Source: Rotaria sp. Silwood1
Lineage: Eukaryota; Rotifera; Eurotatoria; Philodinida; Philodinidae
Direction: 5' to 3'
DNA length: 64,000 nucleotides
Assembly: GCA_905250075.1 (NCBI GenBank)
Contig: CAJNOP010000036.1
Span: 805,631-869,630, forward strand
Part shown: piece by piece, positions 34,644 to 46,051 of the stretch
Layout: each line of letters begins with the position of its first letter
Position numbering within the stretch: the stretch's first letter is position 1
Notes under the pieces: model-generated
What the model was told of the DNA's origin: nothing
Database searches by the model: none
The model's input: only the letters and a program-made list of their open reading frames with translations
Position numbers and translations under genes: made by a program

Positions 34644-36717
34644 TTATTTTACGTGAAATGATACACGTTCAATATCATTTGTAATTTCAATAAAATCAGG
34701 ATGTGATAAAGATAACTTAAGTTTACGAATATGATATGCTTTTTCATAATTTATTTTTGCTTCAATAAAATTCTTTTTAGCTTCATAAGCAGCACCTATA
34801 TTCTTGAGCACTCTTGCAATTGAAGGATGTCGAGGAGTAAGAGATTTTTTAAAAATTTCATACGATAATTGATATTTTTCTAATGCTTGATCATATTCAT
34901 GACAATAATAATGTATATTACCAAGATTATTGTATGTATTACCTAAACACGGATGTCCATCAGGAAGTATTTTCTGTTTAATATTCAATGCTTTCATAAG
35001 ATAGTGCAATGCTTTAGAAAAATTTTTCTGTTGTAGATAGATTATGCCTAAATTATTGTAACACCAAGCTATATTTTCATGATCATCAGTGAATGTTTCT
35101 TTAAAAATATCTAATGCTTTTTCAAATGATTCTAATGCTAATTTGATTTCACCTGTTTTTTGATAAACTTCACCAATGCTATTATAAATGTATGCAATAT
35201 GAGAATTATTTGATTTTGATTTTTCTAGAATTTCAAGAGATTTTCTAAGATGATCTAAACTTGAATTATAATCTCCTTTTTCAAATAATACTTTTCCAAG
35301 TGCATGATAACATTTATAAAGATGTTTATGTTGAGAAGACATTTGTTGTAATAACCGACGTAAATATTTCTCAGCATCATCAAAATTAGCCATATCAATA
35401 AGAACACTTCCGAATAAAGTTAATCGAGTATTATTAATACCATATTGATTATTCATATGATAAAAGATTTTTTGTAAATCACAATCATTTTCACTACATA
35501 AATTCATTTGAATATGCCATATATTACTATCATCATGAGAAATATCTATCACACGAAAGACTGATCCTAACATCATTAATATTTCTTCTTCTTCAGGAAA
35601 TATACTAATTTTTGAAAGATCAACAAATGGTTTTATACCATCTTGACGAGGATCAGCATCAATTTCGAATAATACTTTTTGCAACATATTATCATTATTT
35701 GATGAATCAAGATACATAAGAGCCAATTTACGATTAAATGTTGTTGAAAGAAGTGAATTCACCGAAATTAATTTATCTTTTGAATCTTTCAATAAATATA
35801 ATTCTTCAATAGACATTAACTGACCTCGATAGACATGAATAGGTAATGAATATCGATGTTGTTTAAGTTCTTGTTCAAGATCACGAATATAAAAACCAAA
35901 GAGATAGAGTAGATCAATATTCTGAACACGAAGTGCTTTATTTAATAAACGATAAAGAAATGTTTCTCTCGTATACCACCATAATGCATATTCTGGTGCG
36001 TATTCTTTTTCGAATTCATTTACATACTGTAATTGTGCTTTGTTATCTTTGTAAACTTTTCGACATTCTGAAATAAATTCATTTTTATCTGTTGTAGTAG
36101 TTTTCATTTTAAGAAGACAAGCAACTAGTAATTGAGATTGAACAAATTGACCATCAATTTCAGTTGTAGATTTTTCAGAACTTTTGTTTAAACTAGAAAA
36201 ACTAATTGATATCGGTTCATCGGATTTATCTTGTTTTCTTCTTGAGTAATCAGTTCGTAGTCTATTCATCACATCATCGAATTGATGATAGACATCTTTT
36301 ATCTAATATCAAACAGAAATTCGATCGGCAATAGAATTATCAGAAAACAAGAATTACCTTCTCATATTGTTTAATCCATTGATGATGACATTGTTCATTT
36401 TTACATAGTATATAAATTGAAAAAAGTTGTGGAAGATTATGAATTTCAGGTATTAATTGTTGACCAAAATAATCACTAACAATTAAGATAACTCGATGAT
36501 GTGACGACACTGAGTATATATAGGTTTTACATGCATCCAGTTTTTCGTATATTTGTAAATACTTAATCGATGATTGAATTCTTTTTTGAGTATCTATATT
36601 GTTCTGAGAATTAATTGAAGCATCAAGCCATACAATAGAATATCTTCCGAAATTATTATTGTTCTGTATAGAAGACATTGTTTCATGAGATAAAGATGAG
36701 TCAGGAACGGTTATCAT
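34644..36717 (-). CDS. ADP-ribosyltransferase-like domain with TPR (kinesin-light-chain-type) repeats
   Basis: Two exons, 36358-36717 and 34644-36302, with a 55-nt phase-0 intron (GTAATT...ATTAG) give 672 residues. An N-terminal region of about 130 residues (SIVWLDASINSQNN, YIYSVSSHHRVILIVSDYFG) looks like the alpha/beta domain common at the N-terminus of such bdelloid proteins; I have no name for it. Residues about 190-390 fit the arginine-type ART fold: R279 in HVYRGQL, the S306-T-T block in SLLSTTFNRKLA, and FPEEEEILMML (residues 356-364) supplying the glutamate motif, so the R-S-E triad appears intact. Residues about 413-660 hold at least five TPRs of the kinesin light chain type (AYIYNSIGEVYQKTGEIKLA, YNNLGIIYLQQKNFSKALHY, YNNLGNIHYYCHEYDQALEK). 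No signal peptide is seen. Probable role: intracellular protein ADP-ribosylation with TPR-selected partners; target unknown. Confidence 0.85.
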
Positions 36718-37983
36718 GGATTCAACTTTTCTTTTAAGAAGTACATATAATGCAAGAAATTAAAATATATAACTTAGAAAATTTTTTAAAAGATAGTCAG
36801 TAATTCGTGAGAATATAATACTCATTCGTTTAGAAAAAAAACGCTTAACAATACACAAAGCTGTACATATTCAAACGAAATAGATAATATATTTTTTTCA
36901 CAATGATGAAGAACATATTTTGACGTATAAATCGATACTGTTCTCGTTTATTTGTATTCTTATTTTCGATGTGTAAATTATTCAAACATGTTTGATTAGA
37001 TATACTCGACTTCTTCTCAAATACTTGTATTTAAAGCTTTCTAAATAATTGTTAAAATCTATCAATTTAGAAAATTTCAATTTATGGAGTTATGATAGAT
37101 ATGCTAAGAAATATCTTGTACAGATACTGTTTTAGACATCACTATTCGATTGACAATTATATCGTTGTAACTGAGCGAATTCGATATAACATCATATAAA
37201 TTCAAAATTAATTAGATCTCTTTATAAAATCTTACGAAGTCTTATAGAATATTAAGACTTATGAGAAGAGTCCTCAATAGATTAATGGCTTGTGAATCAA
37301 GACCTTATACATCATGTAAACCTTAACGAGCGATGAATATTTTGAAACGAATTCGAAACTTTAATTTATTGGTGCTGAAAAATTGCATTTTTACAACATT
37401 TTGTGGAACTTACATGTATTTTTCGAAGGAAAATAGTGAGTGTAAATCTTAAGTCGTAATATTTGGGTTCTCCCTCGTCATCCTGCTTCGGACTTTAGTA
37501 ATCGAAGGAGAATGTTCAAGTGTAAATGAGTATCAGTTCTTGTGACGATTTTAGACAGAAGAAGTATTAGCGCTGATGGAACTACGGTTTATTATGTTTC
37601 TTCATATGAATAGCCGTATCGTTTACATACAAAGCATAAGCTTATATACTCGACCATCAGAGAAGAGAAAACGATATAGAAGAGAAGGATAATAAGGAAA
37701 GAAGGGAACAGTACTAAGACAGGGACAAAGTACAAAATGATGTGCAAGGTAAGGACAAACAGATAAGTACAATATGTAAGATGAGAAGAAATAGTAAGGA
37801 AAGGACAAACATCATGTATACAATGCACTTGAACAGAAGTTTTACACTATCAGATGGAATTTGGACGTTCTCCGTATAGAACGTCACAGTTCTTCTAGTG
37901 ATCAAGGACAGTAGACACCAGATGCCTTTCCTATAGATCGTTAAGGGACAGAAAATGACCCTTAATAGGATTAAAAACAAAGC
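36718..37983. other. Upstream flank and repeat-containing stretch
   Basis: No gene supported; overlapping minus-strand frames at 37592-37980 are low-complexity hydrophobic. Contains one copy of a direct repeat (37596-37649) and a short inverted repeat GACGTTCT / AGAACGTC at 37864-37885. Confidence 0.45.
37596..37649 (+). repeat. Direct repeat, copy 1 (copy 2 at 39415-39469)
   Basis: Both copies contain GTATCGTTTACATA, AAAGCA and AAGCTTATATAC in the same order; identity is about 80% by eye over 54 bases, with weaker similarity for a further 50 bases on the left. The two copies flank the piggyBac remnant at a distance. Confidence 0.6.
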
Positions 37984-38002
37984 TTAACACATTCGATCCG
38001 AT

Positions 38003-38022
38003 GTAGCCCACCGGTGGGCTAC
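38003..38022. repeat. Perfect GC-rich 20-bp palindrome inside the piggyBac end
   Basis: GTAGCCCACCGGTGGGCTAC is its own reverse complement. It starts 15 bases inside the piggyBac left end. Subterminal palindromes or internal repeats of piggyBac-type elements can be transposase-binding sites (family knowledge); that role here is inference. Confidence 0.8.
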
Positions 38023-38136
38023 GATATAGTTTAACGAGAAACTGTATAGAAAAGCATTTTCTTTTGCTTTTTTCTTAAGTAGGAGGCTAAATATAAGGAG
38101 TCAACTGTGCTGCCTTTAGTACTTTATTTGAGTTCT

Positions 38137-38364
38137 TTACTCCATAGCACAATGCTTATCATTAAAACACTCAAGACAAAAAAATTTATCACAGTCAGAA
38201 CAGAAAGTTTTTACTTTCTTTGCTGCCGCACGGCTGGCCTCTCTTGACTGTTGGACTCGTCCCTTCGCATAGCAGCCAGTGCATCGTCCGCCGACATTGC
38301 GTATAGATCCTTCTTTTTCTTCGGGCTTGTGATCAGCGAGTTTGTATGCTTCGTATAATATGAA
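38137..38364 (-). pseudogene. piggyBac transposase C-terminal cysteine-rich domain fragment
   Basis: The minus strand reads LYEAYKLADHKPEEKEGSIR, then GGRCTGCYAKGR, KKVKTFCSDCDKFFCLECF and NDKHCAME before a TAA at 38137-38139. The C-x2-C, C-x2-C, C-x2-C and H-C arrangement is that of the cross-brace zinc-binding C-terminus of piggyBac transposases, which binds the element's ends. The catalytic DDD domain is absent, so only this tail survives. Confidence 0.8.
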
Positions 38365-38570
38365 AAAGAACGAAAAAGTAACTTGAGCGATTATTCAGTT
38401 GGTCAGAAAAAAATTACTCATTATGTAGTGATATAAAGAAAAGAATGACAAATAATCAGCAGAAGATAACGAAAATATCATTAAATACATTTATTAGTAG
38501 TTAACTGTCCATGAAAATGAACATCTCAAAAAAAATTTCTAAGAAAATCGAATCGGGTCGAATGTATTAA

Positions 38571-41172
38571 ACTAGTCTAGAAAGTTTCAGAATGCTAAAA
38601 AACCTTCGTTGCAATTTAAATGTCTAAAATACATTTATGAATGTTCTCAATAGCATGGTTTCTGCATTTTGCATACATAAACAATGAAATAATAGATATT
38701 AAAGATGATCGGCAGTGATGCGTGGATTTGCCACAGTCCTCATATGATTAGCATAAAACTTTGGGAAATAATCAATATCAGTATTTCTAGAATTTATCTA
38801 GACAGATAATAACGCATTAAGATCTGCTGTGGATATAAAAGATGTGTACAAGAAACCTATTTGTCAGTTAAATGAATATTTAAAATAATAATTATGTTAA
38901 TTTAAGAAAAAAGACATACATAAAAGAAAAATAATGCGCAAATAATAAAAAGGTAATCGAAAATACGTTGTCAGTAAACAAATGTTTGGTTCGAAAGACA
39001 GAAATAAGTAAGATCGTTTGTCTGGTAGTCAATGATCCTTGAAAAACATTTAACTAAAGAACATGTGTGAATGTGAGTCCCACATTTTAGTCTCTGCGAT
39101 TTTGTGCTGACAATATTTTTTTACAGCAATATGGTATTCCTACCCAAAAACACCAGGAAAAATTATTTTCGAATTTCTACTTGAAACTTTGCAAAGAAGC
39201 AGACCCTGATGAGAATGGTTTATTATGAAAGCAGGACACCGATTGTATCGATGTCTTTGATCAATATGAAAGACAGACTATTATCATAGTCATATCTTAG
39301 AAAAATAACAACAAAAAAGGTCTGAAATTTTCATCATTAACTATTCTCGTTAAGATCTCTCTGACGACTTCTAATAGAAGAGATGTTAGTGAGGATAGAG
39401 ATACACTTTATTCTATTTCTTCATATCATATAATCGTATCGTTTACATATAAAGCACAAGCTTATATACATAAGTAGAATAAGAGTGGATGAAAGAACAC
39501 ACAATATATATCATGTACGACTCAATGATAAGGAAAGATTGAACATCATCGATAAAGTCTAACTAACTGGGAGCGTTACTACCTCCATTTATGCAAAGTT
39601 TCAAGTCGAAATTCGAAAATAAGTTTTTACTGATGTTCCTCAAGGTGAATACGTCATTGGCTTAAAAAATGCCATAAAAGTGTAATATATTCGAACGAAT
39701 TAGCTAAGAGTTTGACCTTTTTTCAGATTATTTATAATTCATTAAGATCTATATGATGTATACAGCCTCGACTCAGAAGCGATTAATTAGTTCGGAGACT
39801 TCTCTTATTAGTGTAATGTTCTTAGAGAACGAACAAAAGTTGTATGTATTGATTTATTTGTTCATAGAACATATAGAGTCAATAAGTAACTTTCGAAAAA
39901 TTTTACTTTCTAATTGTATAATTTTGAATACGAATAATTATCATATTTCTTAATATTGTATAATTTCGATCTTGATCGTTTCTAGTCACATACAGATCGG
40001 TTCCAATCCTCTAAAAGTCAACTAAACAAACAGAATATTATAGATTCGAATTGCGATCATAACGATTAACCAATTATAACCAAGTTTAAATACATCTAAC
40101 TAACTAAGATTGATCTTGAATGTTAAAAAAAAATCATTTCAGTCGAAAAACATCAAACCTTCACTTCAGTAATTTTTTAAGTAGGTCTAGACTATTACAT
40201 TCTTTCGAGGCCGACGTAAACGTAGACAAGATAAAGTCATCCATCCTTTACAATAACTAATCATATAGGACTACTACCAGAGAAAGAAACCGATAGATAC
40301 CGCTCTTTTATGTCAAAACATTAGTTCTATCTCTTGTCGACTAACTGTTCTCTACAATCTTACAGAATAAATGTAACACAAGAGCACGTAGTTTCTACAT
40401 AAAATAATTTTGTATGATCAAAAAAAATTCCTAAAGCCATAATACATGCATTTAGAGAACATATCCTCCACTGGATTTATATATTACCATAGATAAGGCA
40501 CGTCCTTGAATTTTTATTGGTCGGTGATGTAGACGCATTTTCATCTTTTATTTATTATTACGTATACTTTGTCTGAGTGCTGAGAAAAGAGCAAAAAGTA
40601 TAATTAAAAATAAGATTTTTGCATTTTGTTTCGCACTTAGATAATTATTATAAACAAAAAAGTTCCTTATTGCAGTTATCTGTTCAAACATGAAAACATG
40701 TATATGTTCATTGTTTTATCGAAACGGGTTGTGATTGAAAAGAAAATTACAGAGATTGAAGATCATTTCTTTAATGATGCTGGATGATTTCGAATAGGAT
40801 CAATAGAGATTTTTCAATTCAATTTATTCCATCTACGAGAAAGTATATCTTATATCGAATTGATTTGCCTGTTCACTCTTTCAGTTGTTGTGTGAATCTG
40901 TTGAGATAATCAAACGCAAATTGATGAAGTTTCCTATTGTAATCTTCATCATTTTTTTTTTTGCATTTTTGTTTTAATGCTAGAAGAATTTTTTGGTGTA
41001 AAATATTCAAGCAACGTATGTTTCTATCGAATCATATTTTTTTAGTTTCGAAAATCCGCTTCTGGTAACTTTTCCATGATCATTTTAGTAATGCCTGTTA
41101 TCAGCTGTGTCAAAACACACAACCATCGATGATGCAGCAATTCAAGTATTTTAGCGAAAATCAGTAAAAACT
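38571..41172. other. Repeat-rich intergenic sequence, no gene seen
   Basis: Contains copy 2 of the direct repeat (39415-39469) and a segment at 38701-38758 similar to 18218-18270. A plus-strand frame at 39753-39953 has no recognisable features. Confidence 0.45.
39415..39469 (+). repeat. Direct repeat, copy 2 (copy 1 at 37596-37649)
   Basis: Shares GTATCGTTTACATA, AAAGCA and AAGCTTATATAC with copy 1. The copies are about 1.8 kb apart in the same orientation, with the piggyBac remnant between them. Confidence 0.6.
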
Positions 41173-41536
41173 CTTTTATTTTTAACAGCAGCGAAAATGT
41201 TTTGTAATTGACAATATCAGCCAAGAAAGACTATCGAAAATGACAGAATTTACTTTTGTAGAAAAACTGCAAAAGTAAGTTCTGTATAGACTATCTTTAT
41301 GATGGAACTAACTGATATTGTGCAANNNNNNNNNNATTCAATGGTCGTGGTGTATATATCACTATGTAATAGTGCCGATGTAATTGCACAATATCAGTTA
41401 GTTCCATCATAAAGATAGTCTATACAGAATTTACTTTTGCAGTTTTTCTGCAAAAGTAAATTCTGTCATTTTCGATAGTCTTTCTTGGCTGATATTGTCA
41501 ATTACAAAACATTTTCGCTGCTGTTAAAAATAAAAG
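41173..41536. repeat. 153-bp near-perfect inverted repeat around a 10-N gap
   Basis: The left arm 41173-41325 and right arm 41384-41536 are reverse complements at 151 of 153 positions. The spacer is 58 bases including ten N. Each arm holds a smaller hairpin (ACAGAATTTACTTTTGTAG against CTGCAAAAGTAAGTTCTGT), and each arm's two halves share GACAATATCAG-type and AAAGACTATC-type segments in opposite orientation, so the palindrome is nested. It carries no coding sequence. It could be a young foldback or MITE element, or an assembly join that duplicated one sequence in reverse; the central gap leaves both open. Confidence 0.85.
41326..41335. other. Assembly gap (10 N)
   Basis: Ten N directly after the left arm of the inverted repeat. 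Long palindromes often break assemblies at their centre, which fits the position. Confidence 0.95.
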
Positions 41537-44489
41537 TTTTATATTTCAATATTAAGTCCTTCATTTACTTATATATTATAGTACAGTAAAAACTCATTTT
41601 CAGAAAAACTTGACATGATTTTCACATAATTCTGATATTGAAGTAGTCGCTCACGTCGATCATCACAAATCTATAGCGTTTATTAGAGACTAATCAGACT
41701 TAAACTGTGTATTGCGAAGCAAACTTTGTCCAAGAGGAGAACACGATCGATATTATTAACTCTAGAACATTATTCATTTGTAAATATGATGAACTATTAA
41801 CATGATAGATTTAACTTCTGCAAAAAAAATTGAGCTTTACTTACGTAGTTTCAAAATATTGGCTTATTAGTTTAGATGTAATATTTGTGAGATTGAAATC
41901 TCATTTGTTCACTATTTACTTATTGATTATTGAGAGAATCGATTATGAACATATCCTTCTTGTCATTTAAATTTACTCTGTATAAACGTCTCCTCATAAA
42001 AAATAGTTTTCGTTTCATATGTTCAAAAATTCTAATAGTTGAAATTGTCATAGTTGCAACTTTTCTATAAGTTGTATATTTTTAAGCATCAATAAATTCA
42101 TATCAAGATTTTTCTTATTTTAAAAGTTTAATATCGAAGCAAAAATTATGAAATAATTTAATTATTAGCACAATAACAGAACAGAACCATCAGAAAAAAG
42201 TCGCATGCACTTCACTTTAATGTTTTCTATAGTTGAGATAGTGGTTGCTAATTCATATAGATGGGCACTAATGTAAAAATTTTGATGTAAAAATGTTTGC
42301 ATTAATAACTTATCCGTAATGGAGCAAAACAATAGTTAGTACTAACGATTTTGCATCACAAAGTTGCATGGGTTACACTGTCATAAGACTTTCTAGTATG
42401 AAGTTTTAATTATTTCGTTTTTCGAGACTAGATTCGAACTTTATAAGTTAAATCTTCCGTTTTTTCGATTTCTCAGAATCGGAAAATAAGTATTATATAA
42501 ATCACTTGACCAAATCTCTGTACAAACTTATTTAATTGATCGAGACTGAGATTGTGTAATTACAATTTAAAAGTACCTTTTCTGTGAAGTATTCAATAGC
42601 ATGTTTCTATGCCGCGTACCTAAAGTGACCTTAGTGATAGGTTCTTGATGATAGTTTTCTATATAAGATATATAGAATCACTTTTTTCACGAAGCACGTC
42701 AAACAACTTACAAAATGCACAATAAAGAAAGAATTTCTAGTGATAGAGTAAAAATAAGTACTCAAGCGCTGAAAATTTACTTCAAAGTACCTGTAAGAAA
42801 GTTAATCTGATAGTATTTTTGGCAATTAGTTGAAATAAATTTGCTGAAACAGTAGCAAAGTAATATTTTAAACACTTCGTTAATGTGAAAGTCTTCCGAC
42901 TAGTGAAAAAAAAGCACTTTTAACACTGGAGAATAGAATTTAAACTAGTTCTTTTGGTCTTGCGTCACTGACACTACAAACATACACCTGAATAATTAAT
43001 TGAGTCGTGCATAACATTGGTATTTTTTCATATAGTGAAAAAAACGAAAAAATATTCCAGTCATATATTTCGTATTTGTTGACACAATAAACTTTCACTA
43101 ATCGCTACATGAGTTGATTTATGTCTTTTGTTCAGATCTACTTAAATAATCATTGAGTTTTTCTATTTTGATGCACTTATTTTATTTTCTAAAGTGTACA
43201 AATCGGTTCAGTGGCATTGATTGTAGTGCATTTGGTCAATGTTGCAGAAGTTATCTGATCGGTAGATCTTTTTATTGAAAACAGTGGATGAACATTTTTT
43301 TCTTTTAAATCCAATGGCATAACTTGATGAATTATTAGTCGATCTGACTGTTTTGCCTACTTCTTGTTCATATTTCGAATACGTACATTTTATTTGTATT
43401 TATTTTTGTGTTTCATTTTCTTTTTAATTTTTCGTTTCTTATTCTCTGCATTTGACATAAATTGTAAAGGTATTTCAAAGTAACTTTGGTGTCTATTTCA
43501 ACTACAACAGTAGATATATTAACGTTGAAATGAGTCCTTTAATAATTGACTCTAAAATATGTGTTTCCTTGAAAATATAGGAGGCGAAACTTTATGCAAT
43601 AATTTATTATCTTTTCTAAATGAAATGGATAACGATAGACTCTAATATAGTACAAAACAATCGATGCTTATTCTAATCGTTCTCTCAAGAACTACTTTTT
43701 TAATAATATTTAAATTTAATTTCTCCATATTTTACTTTGACACTTTTTATCATTTTCTTAGACTTTTGCTGTCACTCATTTGGTAGATGTAATAAAAATA
43801 AAAATAATGAAGGCTGAAATCTCAAATATTTGATTGTCATTTTTTTCTGTTTATCATCTGTAATCAAGAAATAATTATTTTCAAAAGATTGAAAAAATAT
43901 GGTGTGTAAACGATAATTGTTTGAATTGTCGTTCTTCTATCGAACAACTATAGTACATTGAGTTCGTTCTTAGTCATTATGTGATGATATAAAACAATCG
44001 CTCTCTCTATTAGCTTCATTGTAAAAGATCATATGAAAAATATTCAAATTTTCTTCGAAAGAACTTTATTGCTGTGAAAGCGTCTTTTTCGTTATGTTAC
44101 GCTCTTAATAGTTGTTTTGTTTAACTTATCTTCTTCATCCTCCACTGACTTTTTTACAACGTCTATCTAACAGTATCACATGTGTTTCTGAACATTTATC
44201 CGTCTTATGATAAATGTTACATTCTTTTTTCCTCTGTTGAAAAACGTATATTATTTCGTATAAGCTTTATTCATCGTTATTATAAACAGATGATTAGTTT
44301 TAAGCTATTGAAAGTTATATCAAACAACACTCCTTCTTTTATCTGAAAGAAATCAGCTATAAGAAGATTATTTGGTTTGAATATATGCATGTATTTATTA
44401 TGATAAAAAAAAACTTCGAATAAACAGAAAAACGAAATATTCACATTAGTGTCAATTTCTATGCAACAAAGTCATTTTACTGTAAGAAT
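41537..44489. other. No recognisable gene
   Basis: About 3 kb of AT-rich sequence. I see no frame with domain features, no terminal repeats and no RNA gene. The last 100 bases form the 3' flank of the minus-strand disordered-protein gene. Confidence 0.5.
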
Positions 44490-44756
44490 TTAAGATTGAT
44501 TTTGATGTTGTCCACTTTCATCTTGACCAAGTTTATGTTGTTGTTGTCCACTACCGCCTTCACCAAGTAAACGACGTCGTCCACTACCGTCTTCACCAAG
44601 TAAATGACGTTGTCCACTACCACCTTCACCCAATTGATGTGCTGAGGAATCTGATGATCCCTGTTGTCCAAGTTTTTGTTGAGCTTCTACACCAGGTGCA
44701 CCTAATGGATTATTTGGTGATTCTTGATTTCGATCAGATGATGTTGGTGCAGACAT
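44490..44756 (-). CDS. Small disordered glycine/glutamine-rich repeat protein
   Basis: Single exon of 88 residues starting MSAPTSSDRNQESPNNPLGA. The second half consists of four imperfect 11-12-residue units with a shared core: HQLGEGGSGQ, HLLGEDGSGR, RLLGEGGSGQ and HKLGQDESGQ. The DNA shows the matching 33-36-bp tandem repeat. Composition is G, S, Q, E, D, R and H with no Cys, Trp, Tyr or Phe in this frame, so it should be intrinsically disordered, heat-soluble and cytosolic (no signal peptide, no TM). Such hydrophilic repeat proteins resemble LEA-like or hydrophilin desiccation protectants, which bdelloids use, but no LEA signature is seen and the role is inference. A TATAAATA lies about 110 nt upstream. 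The frame continues 16 codons upstream, but MSAP is the likelier start. Confidence 0.7.
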   Translation of the reverse strand: MSAPTSSDRNQESPNNPLGAPGVEAQQKLGQQGSSDSSAHQLGEGGSGQRHLLGEDGSGRRRLLGEGGSGQQQHKLGQDESGQHQNQS

Positions 44757-44865
44757 AATTATTATTCTTTTTTTGTTTAAGTTTAAGTCAATGTAATATT
44801 GCAAATGTAAACGTGTAATATTATTGCTTGAAAAACTGTGATGCTATGCTGAATTTTGCTACTCT

Positions 44866-44873
44866 TATTTATA
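44866..44873 (-). promoter_or_regulatory. Possible TATA box of the disordered-protein gene
   Basis: TATAAATA on the minus strand, 110 nt before the ATG at 44756. It would leave a 5' untranslated region of about 80 nt. Confidence 0.4.
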
Positions 44874-46051
44874 CTTGAGAAATGCGTATAACAACTAGAT
44901 AACAACGTCAATTCTTAGAGTCGCAAGAAAATCATAAGTATAACGATGTTTTTTCAAAGATCATTAAGTAGAAATTGATAGTAAAAATGTTTATTTAAAG
45001 AAATTGACTCAACGTACACAATCCATAGATAAGAGAAAAAAATCATTGTTTCTTTTTTACTTCTCACATATTATTTTTGCTGCAGAATAAAAAAAATGAA
45101 ACTATTACGTCGCAAACGGTAACAAACATTTTCAATGGATTCTTCTTCCTCATGCTTTGTTTTCAAACGTTTTGACTAAATTTCGCATGTAATTCAAATA
45201 TCAAATGCTAACAAGTAACATCGGTGTATGAATCACATGTCGTTCACGTGCATTAGAGATATCACTTTTATGTCTGCTTTCACATTATTCTATACACTTA
45301 AATACAATTCTATTCGAATGGTTCATATGAACAGTTCTATTTTCCTACATAAATATCTTTATTTTCATGAATACTGTTTCTTATATTAGTTTATAAAATA
45401 TAAGTTTTTGAACCTGAATCATTTATAACTTAGTCGAGAATTCCAAGCATCAACTTTTAATTAAAATTACTCATCAAACAATAAAAATAGAACGAATATT
45501 GAACAAACTAAGTGTCATCATTCATGCATCATCAGTTATTGTAAACAAGAAAAGGTAATTATTTGAATATAACATAATATTGTTTTATGAAATAGAAATC
45601 AGTATTCAGCTGCGCTATCACCGTTATTTTATGATATTGTCTTGTTTGTTTTATCGATATTTCTCATTTCAGCCCATTAGAAGATTATTGTTTTATTCTG
45701 TCAAGATAATTCATCAATTAGTATAGTATTTAACCATAAAATTTTTGTGATAAATATTTGTGTTTCCAAAGATTTATATAAATTATTTCTACTTGAAACA
45801 ATTATTCAAAATGAAATCATAAATAAATTTTTTCAATTATTAAATAAAATATATACGTACATTTAATTGATGAAACAATTTTATTTAAATTCATGATCAT
45901 TTTCTTAAATATATATATATATATATAGCCTCTTTTTCAAAATCATTGTATATCATTTACTTTAATTTTATTTAAACTACATAAATTAACTAATTAAATG
46001 CAAATAAAATTTGAAAAACAAATTATTCTATCAAGTTAAATTATCTAAGAT
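44874..46051. other. Intergenic, no gene seen
   Basis: AT-rich, with a short (TA)n tract near 45907-45927 close to the 3' end of the ABC transporter gene. No supported frame. Confidence 0.5.

Larger units (their letters stand above)
37984..38570 (-). mobile_element. piggyBac-type element remnant with TTAA ends
   Basis: TTAA at 37984-37987 is followed by CACATTCGATCCGAT. At the other end TACATTCGACCCGAT, read on the minus strand, is followed outward by TTAA (38567-38570). Thirteen of 15 terminal bases match, and both ends sit on TTAA, the piggyBac target duplicated at insertion. Inside, the minus strand encodes a piggyBac-type cysteine-rich C-terminus (38137-38364). At 579 bp between the TTAA sites it is far shorter than an autonomous element of about 2.5 kb, so it is an internal deletion derivative. 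A perfect 20-bp palindrome sits just inside the left end. Confidence 0.8.

Noticed and set aside
44477..44671. Repetitive frame rich in VVDN on the minus strand
   Set aside because: It is the alternative reading frame of the tandem repeat in the disordered-protein gene.
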